From the NCBI GenBank assembly GCA_964445115.1, contig CAYUJU010000013.1:1-61505 (forward strand): a stretch of 61,505 bases of DNA, written 5' to 3'. Position 1 is the stretch's first letter. Each line of letters begins with the position of its first letter. This document shows, one piece after another, positions 35,850 to 43,246 of the stretch. This DNA is from CAIJXJ01 sp964445115. Its GTDB lineage: Bacteria; Pseudomonadota; Gammaproteobacteria; Burkholderiales; Methylophilaceae. Below the pieces are notes generated by a model. That model ran no database searches. It was not told the DNA's origin and worked only from the letters and a program-made list of their open reading frames with translations. Both the position numbers and the translations under genes were made by a program.

Positions 35850-36176
35850 ATGAGCGAACATATTCTGCACGTCACCGACGCTGCATTCGAACAAGAAGTC
35901 CTGCAATCCCAGACCCCAGTGCTGGTCGACTACTGGGCTGAATGGTGCGGCCCCTGCAAGATGATCGCCCCGATCCTGGACGAAGTGGCCCGCGAATACG
36001 CCGGCCGCCTGAAAGTCGCCAAGCTGAACATCGACGAAAACCAGCAGACGCCGCCCAAGTACGGCATCCGCGGCATCCCGACCCTGATGCTGTTCAAGAA
36101 CGGCAACGTCGAGGCCACCAAGGTCGGCGCGCTGTCCAAATCCCAACTGACGGCGTTTATTGACAGCAATATCTAA
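35850..36176 (+). CDS. trxA: thioredoxin 1
   Basis: TrxA is the general cytoplasmic disulfide reductase. The active site YWAEWCGPCKMIAPI and the cis-proline GIPTLMLFKNG are canonical, and the length is 108 residues. AGAGG precedes the ATG. It lies upstream of rho, the order seen in E. coli. Confidence 0.96.
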   Translation: MSEHILHVTDAAFEQEVLQSQTPVLVDYWAEWCGPCKMIAPILDEVAREYAGRLKVAKLNIDENQQTPPKYGIRGIPTLMLFKNGNVEATKVGALSKSQLTAFIDSNI

Positions 36177-36188
36177 AGCCGTTACGCT

Positions 36189-36241
36189 GGCGCCTGATTA
36201 CAGTCCTGAAGCCGCTTTCCGGCGGCCCTGAATCAGGCGCC
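36189..36241 (+). promoter_or_regulatory. long hairpin in the trxA-rho gap (rho leader)
   Basis: GGCGCCTGATT-a-CAG (36189-36203) pairs with CTGAATCAGGCGCC (36228-36241) through 14 base pairs with one bulged A, and an inner CCGC-tttcc-GGCGG stem caps it. No T-run follows, so it is not a simple terminator. It starts 13 bases after trxA and ends 57 bases before the rho ATG, where it could influence Rho autoregulation or act as a processing site. Confidence 0.55.
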
Positions 36242-36297
36242 GAAATCCTCTCCTCCGAATCCCGTTCTTCCCGAGTTACTCCAGCGAGTCTCCGCAC

Positions 36298-37554
36298 ATG
36301 CATTTATCCGACCTCAAACATTTACCCGTCACAGAAATTGTGGAAATGGCCATTGCGCATGAAATTGAAGGCGCAAGCCGCATGCGCAAGCAGGACCTGA
36401 TCTTTGCGCTGCTGAAGAACAAGGCCAAGAAGGGCGAGACGATTTTCGGCGACGGCACGCTGGAAGTGCTGCAGGATGGCTTCGGCTTCCTGCGCGCGCC
36501 GGACAGCTCCTATCTGGCCGGGCCGGATGACGTTTATGTCTCCCCCTCGCAGATCCGCCGCTTCAACCTGCACACCGGCGACAGCATTACCGGCGAAGTC
36601 CGCACCCCCAAGGACGGCGAACGCTATTTCGCGCTGGTGAAGGTCGACACCGTCAACGGCGAACCGCCGGAGAACACCAAGCACAAGATTCTGTTCGAAA
36701 ACCTGACGCCGTTGCATCCGGACAAACCGCTGAAACTGGAACGCGAAATCCGCGGCGAAGAAAACATTACCGGCCGCGTCATTGACATGATCGCGCCGAT
36801 CGGTAAGGGCCAGCGCGCCCTGCTGGTCGCCAGCCCCAAATCCGGCAAAACCGTGATGATGCAGCATATTGCCCACGCCATCACCGCCAACCATCCAGAC
36901 GTTGCACTGATCGTACTGCTGATCGACGAGCGCCCGGAAGAAGTGACGGAAATGACCCGTTCGGTGAAGGGCGAAGTCGTCGCTTCCACCTTCGACGAAC
37001 CCGCCACCCGCCACGTGCAGGTCGCTGAAATGGTGCTGGAAAAAGCCAAGCGCCTGGTTGAACACAAGAAGGACGTGGTGATCCTGCTCGACTCCATCAC
37101 CCGCCTGGCCCGCGCCTATAACACCGTGGTGCCGTCTTCCGGCAAGGTGCTGACCGGCGGCGTGGACGCCAACGCACTGCAGCGCCCCAAGCGTTTCTTC
37201 GGCGCCGCCCGCAACATCGAGGAAGGCGGCTCGCTGACCATCATCGCCACTGCGCTGGTCGACACCGGTTCGCGCATGGACGACGTGATCTACGAAGAAT
37301 TCAAGGGTACCGGCAACATGGAAATCCATCTCGACCGCCGTATGGCCGAGAAACGCCTGTACCCCGCCATCAACGTCAACCGCTCTGGCACCCGCCGTGA
37401 AGAATTGCTGATCGAGCAATCGGTGCTGCAGAAGATCTGGGTGCTGCGCAAGCTGCTGTATCCGATGGACGACCTCGAAGCGATGGAGTTCCTGCTGGAC
37501 AAGATCAAGTCCACCAAGAACAACGCCGAGTTCTTCGACGCTATGCGCAGATAA
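36298..37554 (+). CDS. rho: transcription termination factor Rho
   Basis: Rho is the hexameric RNA-dependent ATPase that ends transcription. The N-terminal cold-shock-like RNA domain has DGFGFLR (60-66), the P-loop is ASPKSGKT (178-185), and LLIDERPEEVTEMTRSVKGE, SITRLARAYN and RRMAEKRLYPAINVNRSGTR are diagnostic. The length of 418 residues equals that of E. coli Rho without insertions. Confidence 0.98.
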   Translation: MHLSDLKHLPVTEIVEMAIAHEIEGASRMRKQDLIFALLKNKAKKGETIFGDGTLEVLQDGFGFLRAPDSSYLAGPDDVYVSPSQIRRFNLHTGDSITGEVRTPKDGERYFALVKVDTVNGEPPENTKHKILFENLTPLHPDKPLKLEREIRGEENITGRVIDMIAPIGKGQRALLVASPKSGKTVMMQHIAHAITANHPDVALIVLLIDERPEEVTEMTRSVKGEVVASTFDEPATRHVQVAEMVLEKAKRLVEHKKDVVILLDSITRLARAYNTVVPSSGKVLTGGVDANALQRPKRFFGAARNIEEGGSLTIIATALVDTGSRMDDVIYEEFKGTGNMEIHLDRRMAEKRLYPAINVNRSGTRREELLIEQSVLQKIWVLRKLLYPMDDLEAMEFLLDKIKSTKNNAEFFDAMRR

Positions 37555-37582
37555 CTTCTGCGACAGCCGTTTTTGCGCACAG

Positions 37583-37611
37583 TTGATTTAAAAATGAAAT
37601 TCTTGGATAAT
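37583..37611 (+). promoter_or_regulatory. sigma-70 promoter of rpmE
   Basis: TTGATT (37583-37588) and GATAAT (37606-37611) are separated by 17 bases; each matches the consensus in four or five of six positions. Start of transcription would be near 37618, leaving a leader of about 36 bases before the ribosomal protein gene. Confidence 0.7.
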
Positions 37612-37653
37612 CGCGAGTTTTCTGCGATAGCCAGACACCTAAGGACATAGAGA

Positions 37654-37854
37654 ATGAAAGCCGACATTCATCCGGAATACAACGAAATTACCGTGACTTG
37701 CAGCTGCGGCAACAAGTTCCAGACCCGTTCCACCAACAGCAAGGCCCTGAACATCGAAGTGTGTTCCCAGTGCCATCCGTTCTACACGGGCAAGCAGAAG
37801 ATCGTCGACACCGCCGGTCGCGTGGAAAAGTTCCGCCAAAAGTACGGCATGTAA
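37654..37854 (+). CDS. rpmE: 50S ribosomal protein L31, zinc-binding type
   Basis: The protein has 66 residues with the zinc ligands CSCG (C16, C18) and CSQC (C37, C40), so it is the zinc-containing paralogue rather than the zinc-free RpmE2. MKADIHPEYNEITVTCSCGN and GRVEKFRQKYGM are family ends. It has its own promoter and terminator. Confidence 0.97.
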   Translation: MKADIHPEYNEITVTCSCGNKFQTRSTNSKALNIEVCSQCHPFYTGKQKIVDTAGRVEKFRQKYGM

Positions 37855-37879
37855 TTTGCCGCAGGCAGGTTCTGAACAG

Positions 37880-37902
37880 AAGGCAGCCTTGGCTGCCTTT
37901 TT
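37880..37902 (+). terminator. intrinsic terminator of rpmE
   Basis: AAGGCAG-ccttgg-CTGCCTT followed by TTT and a GTTTT tail, 26 bases after the rpmE stop. Confidence 0.8.
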
Positions 37903-37962
37903 GTTTTGGATGCCGGCGGAACGCCCGTAAAATCATTCTTTTCGATAGCCTTCATTCCAAGC

Positions 37963-39651
37963 ATGCCGTTTGAAGTCCAGCACGACTGGCAAGCCAGCCT
38001 GGCCACCCCGAGACCGCTGATCGGCGAGCGCGCCAAGACGCGCCTGTTGCTGCTGCTCTGCTTCATGTGGATCACGCTGGGGCTGGTGGGGCACCATCCG
38101 TGGAAACCGGAAGAGGCCCAGACCATCAGCAGCATCAAGCACATGATGCAGGGCGAGGCCTGGCATCTGCCCGTGATCGCGGGCAACCCCTCGTTAAAAT
38201 ATCCGCCGTTGTACTACCTCAGTGCCAGCGTCAGCGGCTGGATGGCCACGCCCTGGCTGAGCCTGCACGATGCCGCGCGCCTCGCCAGCGGCTTCTGGAT
38301 GGCCCTGACATTGCTGGTGGTGGGGATGACCGGCCGCGAGATGTGGGGCCAGGGCTCCGGCAGACAGACCACGTTCATTTTTCTGAGCTCGCTGGGGCTG
38401 TTGTTCTCGGCACATCTCCTGTCCCCCATGGTCGCCGGGCTGGCAGGCTATGCGATCGGGTTTTATGCCTTGGCCCTGTCGCCGCGGCGGCCGTGGCGGG
38501 CCGGCGCATTGCTGGGGCTGGGCACGGCGGTGATCGCGCTATCCACCGGCCTGTTGGGTGCGGAAGTGCTGCTGCTTTCCGGCCTGTTGCTCCCGCTTTT
38601 GTTCAAGTCCTGGCGCCGCCCCTCCACCTGGGCCACTCTGGCGACCGGCGTGCTATTGGCCGCGCCACTGGTGGGATACTGGCTGTGGAACTTGTGGCAA
38701 CACGCGCCGGATTTGCTGATCCAATGGCTGGCCACCGGGCATCATGCGCTGGACAACCGCAGCCTGCCCTACTTTCTGAAAACGCTGACCTGGTACGCCT
38801 GGCCCGGCCTGCCGCTCGCGGCATGGGCGCTATGGCATTACCGCAACCACCTGATGCAGCGGCCGCAGTTCCAGCTGGCGCTGACGTTCTTCGTGGTGAC
38901 GCTGCTGATGCTGGGGTTCGGCGCCGACAACCGCGACATCCAGGCCCTGCCGTTGCTGTTGCCAATCGCCGTACTTGGCGGTGCCGCCATCGATACCCTG
39001 CGCCGCAGCGCCGCCAGCGCACTCGACTGGTTCAGCATCATGCTGTTCGGCACGCTCGCGTTCGTGATCTGGCTGGGATGGACCGCGATGATGACCGGGA
39101 CCCCTGCCAAATTGGCGGCACGCATGCACAAGCTGTCGCTGGACTACGTCCCGCATTTCGACTGGCGCCTGTTTCTGGCCGCGCTGGTCGTCACCGCCAT
39201 CTGGGCCCTGGTCGTGTTCAAAGCCAAACGTTCCAACCGTGCCGTCGTCACCGACTGGGCCATGGGAATCACCATGGTATGGGGCCTGCTGATGACGCTG
39301 TTACTGCCCTGGCTGGACGCCGCCAAGAGCTACGACCGGATGTTCGCTTCCATGCAACAAGCGCTGCCGGCGCAGTTTGCCTGCATGAGCAGTCGACACC
39401 TTGGCGACTCGCAGCGTGCGCTGCTGGACTATTATCTGAACATTCGTGCCTATCCTTTCGAGCCGACACAACACATCGACTGCGACCTTTACCTGATCCA
39501 GGACGAACGCCGACGCGACAAGCTCGACCCCGGACCGTCGTGGACCCTGATCTGGGAAGGCAAGCGGGCCAGCGATCGGCGCGAAAGTTTCCGCCTTTAC
39601 CGGTTCATGCCCGATGCGCCACCGGCCGAGACGAACGCACCGACAAGCTGA
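37963..39651 (+). CDS. ArnT/PMT-like integral membrane glycosyltransferase
   Basis: The protein has 562 residues with about ten or more hydrophobic helices. The first periplasmic loop after helix 1 reads HHPWKPEEAQTISSIKHMMQ and then LPVIAGNPSLKYPPLYYLSA, the pattern of GT-C enzymes (families GT39/GT83) where the acidic pair contacts a lipid-phosphate sugar and YPPL aligns with the KPPL motif. ArnT moves aminoarabinose to lipid A, but no arn genes are nearby, so the sugar and acceptor are unknown. The ATG at 37963 is chosen over an upstream one (37906) that lies in the rpmE terminator region. Confidence 0.75.
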   Translation: MPFEVQHDWQASLATPRPLIGERAKTRLLLLLCFMWITLGLVGHHPWKPEEAQTISSIKHMMQGEAWHLPVIAGNPSLKYPPLYYLSASVSGWMATPWLSLHDAARLASGFWMALTLLVVGMTGREMWGQGSGRQTTFIFLSSLGLLFSAHLLSPMVAGLAGYAIGFYALALSPRRPWRAGALLGLGTAVIALSTGLLGAEVLLLSGLLLPLLFKSWRRPSTWATLATGVLLAAPLVGYWLWNLWQHAPDLLIQWLATGHHALDNRSLPYFLKTLTWYAWPGLPLAAWALWHYRNHLMQRPQFQLALTFFVVTLLMLGFGADNRDIQALPLLLPIAVLGGAAIDTLRRSAASALDWFSIMLFGTLAFVIWLGWTAMMTGTPAKLAARMHKLSLDYVPHFDWRLFLAALVVTAIWALVVFKAKRSNRAVVTDWAMGITMVWGLLMTLLLPWLDAAKSYDRMFASMQQALPAQFACMSSRHLGDSQRALLDYYLNIRAYPFEPTQHIDCDLYLIQDERRRDKLDPGPSWTLIWEGKRASDRRESFRLYRFMPDAPPAETNAPTS

Positions 39652-39750
39652 TGCGCACAGAACTCACAATCTTGAGTAAAATAATCAAGTAATACCGGCC
39701 GGGCACAAGAGTATCGCCCACTTATCCGACCATTCGACCGACATCCTTTC

Positions 39751-40752
39751 ATGGCAGATGCATCCAACAGACTGATCGACCGCTACGGACGCAAGGTGGA
39801 CTACATCCGCCTTTCGATCACCGACCGTTGTGATTTCCGCTGCGTGTACTGCATGGGCGAGGACATGACCTTTCTTCCGCGCGATGAGGTCTTGTCGCTG
39901 GAAGAGTGTGAACGGCTGGTCCGGATTTTCGTCGGTCTCGGCGTTGAAAAAGTACGCATCACCGGCGGAGAACCGTTGGTGCGTAAGAACGCGCTATGGC
40001 TATTCGAGCAAATCGGCCGCATGCCAGGCCTGCGCGAACAGGTCATCACCACCAACGGCTCTCAACTCGCAGAATTTGCCTCCCCGCTCAAGGCCGCAGG
40101 GGTAAGCCGTATCAACATCAGCCTCGACAGTCTGCAGCCCGAACGTTTCCGCCGCATCACCCGCGTGGGGGACCTCACCAAGGTGCTGAGAGGCATCGAA
40201 GCCGCACGTGAAGCGGGATTCGCGCACACTCGACTCAACAGCGTCCTGATGCGTGGCATCAACGATGACGAAGCACCGGCGCTGGTGAAATTTGCCGTGG
40301 AACAAGGCATCGATATCGCCTTCATCGAGGAGATGCCGCTAGGCGAAGTCGACCACCACCGCGGCAGCAGCTATGTCAGCAACGACGACACCCTCGCGCA
40401 GTTGCAGCAGCATTATCCACTGCAGCCCAGCGATGCCACGACCCACGGCCCCGCCCGGTACTGGCAAGTCGCGGGCACACACACCCGCATCGGTTTCATT
40501 TCGCCGCACAGCCACAATTTCTGCGAATCCTGCAACCGCGTGCGCATCACCTGCAAGGGCGAGTTGTATCTCTGCCTGGGTCAGGACGACAAGGTCGACC
40601 TGATGCCGCTGTTGCGCGATTTTCCACAGGACGATGCGCCGATCCGCGACGCGATTCTGCAGGCCATGACCATCAAGCCCAAAGGACACGATTTCGACTT
40701 GCGCCGGGCTGCACCTGCCGTGGTGCGCTTCATGTCCATGACGGGGGGCTGA
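39751..40752 (+). CDS. moaA: GTP 3',8-cyclase MoaA
   Basis: MoaA is the radical-SAM enzyme that starts molybdenum cofactor synthesis. The radical-SAM cluster is C27-C31-C34 (CDFRCVYC), the second cluster is CESCNR...C in the C-terminal part, and the essential GG ends the protein (MSMTGG). The length of 333 residues is normal. It begins a tight block with mobA, mobB and moeA. Confidence 0.97.
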   Translation: MADASNRLIDRYGRKVDYIRLSITDRCDFRCVYCMGEDMTFLPRDEVLSLEECERLVRIFVGLGVEKVRITGGEPLVRKNALWLFEQIGRMPGLREQVITTNGSQLAEFASPLKAAGVSRINISLDSLQPERFRRITRVGDLTKVLRGIEAAREAGFAHTRLNSVLMRGINDDEAPALVKFAVEQGIDIAFIEEMPLGEVDHHRGSSYVSNDDTLAQLQQHYPLQPSDATTHGPARYWQVAGTHTRIGFISPHSHNFCESCNRVRITCKGELYLCLGQDDKVDLMPLLRDFPQDDAPIRDAILQAMTIKPKGHDFDLRRAAPAVVRFMSMTGG

Positions 40753-41333
40753 TGACGCCGGTCACAGGCATCATTCTGGCCGGCGGCCAGGCGAGCCGGA
40801 TGGGGGGCGTGGACAAAGGCCTGCTACCCCTTCGCGGACAGCCTCTGGTGGCCCACGCCATCGCCAGACTGCAGCCGCAGGTCGACGAACTGCTGTTGAA
40901 TGCCAATCGCGAAACCGCGCGCTATGCCCAATTCGGCTTTACGGTCATCGAGGATACCCTCGGCGGGTTTCATGGACCGCTGGCCGGGGTACAAAGCGGG
41001 ATGCTCCACGCAACGCATCCCTGGATAGTTGTGGTGCCATGTGACGCCCCCTTGCTACCGACCGACCTCGTCGCACGTCTCGGACAGGCGCTACGGCAAC
41101 ATGATGCAGAACTCGCAGTGGCCACGACTGGCGGCAGGCGACAGCCCGTCTTCAGCATGATGCACACCCGCTTGTTGCCGCAACTCACCCACTATCTGAC
41201 AGACGGCGGACGCAAGGTCGAAGCCTGGTACAGAAGCCTGCGCGCGGTCGACGTGCCGTTTGACGACCAGCCCGGGGCATTCGCCAACCTCAACACTCCC
41301 GACGAATTGGCTGCCCATGCCGCGCTCGACTGA
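40752..41333 (+). CDS. mobA: molybdenum cofactor guanylyltransferase MobA
   Basis: MobA links GMP to molybdopterin to form the guanine dinucleotide cofactor. The nucleotide-binding start ITGIILAGGQASRMGGVDKG-type motif (IILAGGQASRMGG.DKG), GPLAGVQSGM and VVPCDAPLLPTDL are typical. The length is 193 residues. Its ATG shares one base with the moaA stop (TGATG). Confidence 0.95.
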   Translation: MTPVTGIILAGGQASRMGGVDKGLLPLRGQPLVAHAIARLQPQVDELLLNANRETARYAQFGFTVIEDTLGGFHGPLAGVQSGMLHATHPWIVVVPCDAPLLPTDLVARLGQALRQHDAELAVATTGGRRQPVFSMMHTRLLPQLTHYLTDGGRKVEAWYRSLRAVDVPFDDQPGAFANLNTPDELAAHAALD

Positions 41334-41865
41334 TCGCCCGCCCTTGCTCGGCATTTGCGCTGCCAGCAGCAATACCGGCAAAACCACGCTGCTCATCGGC
41401 CTGATCCCGGCCTTGCTGCGCGCCGGATGCCGGGTATCGGTGATCAAGCACGCTCACCATCGTTTTGATATCGACCATCCAGGCAAGGACACTTACCGCA
41501 TCCGTGAAGCAGGCGCCGTGCAGACACTGATCGGCTCCCGCCAGCGCTGGGCGCTGATGACGGAACTCGATGGCACGGCCGAGGAGCCTGATCTCGCAAC
41601 ACTTGCCACACAACTGGATCCCACGGCGGCTGATCTTGTGCTCGTCGAAGGGTTCCGGCACGAACGCATCCCCAAACTCGAAGTCTTTCGCCCCAGCATG
41701 CAACAGCCGTTACTGGCCGACAACGACCCGGACATCATCGCCGTCGCCTCGGACGAAGCGTTCCAACACCGCCTGCCCGTGCTGCCCCTGAATGACCATG
41801 ACTCCATTGCCCGCTTCCTGCTTGGCTGGCTTACCCTACAACATCGACTCCCATCAGCGACTTGA
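41317..41865 (+). CDS. mobB: molybdopterin-guanine dinucleotide biosynthesis adapter MobB
   Basis: MobB is a P-loop GTP-binding protein that helps MobA. GICAASSNTGKTTLLIGLIP is the Walker A region, VIKHAHHRFDIDHPGKDTYR and LVLVEGFRHERIPKLEVFR are family motifs. The start at 41317 lies 17 bases inside mobA. The length is 182 residues. Confidence 0.94.
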   Translation: MPRSTDRPPLLGICAASSNTGKTTLLIGLIPALLRAGCRVSVIKHAHHRFDIDHPGKDTYRIREAGAVQTLIGSRQRWALMTELDGTAEEPDLATLATQLDPTAADLVLVEGFRHERIPKLEVFRPSMQQPLLADNDPDIIAVASDEAFQHRLPVLPLNDHDSIARFLLGWLTLQHRLPSAT

Positions 41866-41867
41866 TC

Positions 41868-43130
41868 ATGACTACGACACTTCCGGCACCCCGCACCGAC
41901 GATTACGACCCGAATTCCATGTCAGTCGACCGCGCACGACAGCACATCCGCGACCACCTCACCCCGGTGCGGGAGACCGAACGGCTGGCGTTGACCGATG
42001 CACTGGGACGCGTGCTGAGCACCGATATCCGCTCGCCGTACGATGTGCCCAACCATGACAACTCTGCCATGGACGGCTTCGCCTTGCGCCTGGAATCACT
42101 GAACGCAGAGGGCAATACCACCTTGCGCGTGGTCGGCACGGCGTTTGCCGGCAGGCCCTATCAGGGAGCCATCGGCCCGGACGAATGCATCCGCATCATG
42201 ACGGGCGCCGTGGTGCCAGCCACCTGCGATACGGTCGTGATGCAGGAACAGGTGCTGGCGGAGGATGACCAAGCCACCTTCGGTAGCGGCATCCGCAAGG
42301 GACAGAACATCCGCCTGGCTGGCGAAGACCTGTCACAGGGACAAGTCGTCTTTCCCGCCGGCCACCGGCTGCGCCCCGCGGACCTCGGCCTGATCGCCTC
42401 GCTCGGCATCGGGGAGATCGACGTGTTTCGCAAGCTACGCGTGGCGTTTTTCTCCACGGGGGACGAACTCACCAGCATCGGCCAACCGCTTGAGCAAGGC
42501 CAGATCTACGACAGCAACCGTTACACCATCTTCGGCATGCTGGCACGCGCGGGGGTAGAACTGATCGACATGGGTGTCGTCCGCGACGACCCGGCATTGC
42601 TGCGGGCCGCCCTGCAGCAAGCGGCCGCCCAGGCCGATGTCATCCTCACCAGCGGCGGCGTCTCGGTGGGCGAGGCCGACTACATGAAGCAACTCCTGCA
42701 GGAGCTCGGCCAAGTCGTGTTCTGGAAAATCGCCATGAAACCGGGGCGTCCACTGGCCTACGGCAGGATCGGCCAGGCCCACTATTTCGGCCTACCTGGC
42801 AACCCGGTCGCGGTCATGGTCACGTTCTACCAGTTCGTCCGCCACGCCCTGCTGGTGCTGATGGGGCAACCCAACCCACCGGCACACCCCATGCTCCCGG
42901 CAGTGTGTGTCGAACCGATCAAGAAGGCGCCGGGACGTACCGAATTTCAGCGCGGCATCCTGTTTCCCGATAGCGACGGCAGCTGGAAAGTCCGGCCCAT
43001 CGGCAACCAGAGTTCCGGCGTGCTGCGCTCCATGTCTGAGGCCAATTGCTTCATCGTCCTCCCCGAGTCCTGTGGCAACCTGGCAGCCGGGGAGGTGGTG
43101 CAAGTGCAGGTCTTCGAAGGTATCGTATAA
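41868..43130 (+). CDS. moeA: molybdopterin molybdenumtransferase MoeA
   Basis: MoeA inserts molybdate into adenylylated molybdopterin. PYDVPNHDNSAMDGFALR, RIMTGAVVPATCDTVVMQE, STGDELTSIGQPLEQGQIYD, TSGGVSVGEADYMKQLL and FGLPGNPVAVMVTFYQFV are the MoeA signatures. The ATG at 41868 directly follows the mobB stop; a TTG two codons earlier is possible. The length is 420 residues. Confidence 0.97.
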   Translation: MTTTLPAPRTDDYDPNSMSVDRARQHIRDHLTPVRETERLALTDALGRVLSTDIRSPYDVPNHDNSAMDGFALRLESLNAEGNTTLRVVGTAFAGRPYQGAIGPDECIRIMTGAVVPATCDTVVMQEQVLAEDDQATFGSGIRKGQNIRLAGEDLSQGQVVFPAGHRLRPADLGLIASLGIGEIDVFRKLRVAFFSTGDELTSIGQPLEQGQIYDSNRYTIFGMLARAGVELIDMGVVRDDPALLRAALQQAAAQADVILTSGGVSVGEADYMKQLLQELGQVVFWKIAMKPGRPLAYGRIGQAHYFGLPGNPVAVMVTFYQFVRHALLVLMGQPNPPAHPMLPAVCVEPIKKAPGRTEFQRGILFPDSDGSWKVRPIGNQSSGVLRSMSEANCFIVLPESCGNLAAGEVVQVQVFEGIV

Positions 43131-43134
43131 CCCC

Positions 43135-43165
43135 AATTAACATCATGGAAACCATGAGGTTAATT
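43135..43165. promoter_or_regulatory. inverted repeat upstream of the TonB-dependent receptor, candidate operator
   Basis: Fourteen-base arms (43135-43148 and 43152-43165) beginning AATTAAC and ending GTTAATT pair with a single mismatch around an AAA spacer. A TAGAAT hexamer at 43080+100 (43180-43185) lies downstream, so the repeat covers where a -35 would be. It begins 5 bases after the moeA stop and lacks a T-run, which favours an operator over a terminator, though either is possible. Confidence 0.5.
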
Positions 43166-43246
43166 TGCTGAATTTCCAGTAGAATTGCGCGCCCACCAAA
43201 TTCTATGATGGCAACATAAGCCACGCGCATTCCCTGGAGATTCACC

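Noticed and set aside
38067..39692. 541-codon overlapping frame in the glycosyltransferase gene
   Set aside because: Arginine/proline/alanine-rich +2 frame with no hydrophobic pattern; the other frame has clear GT-C helices and motifs.
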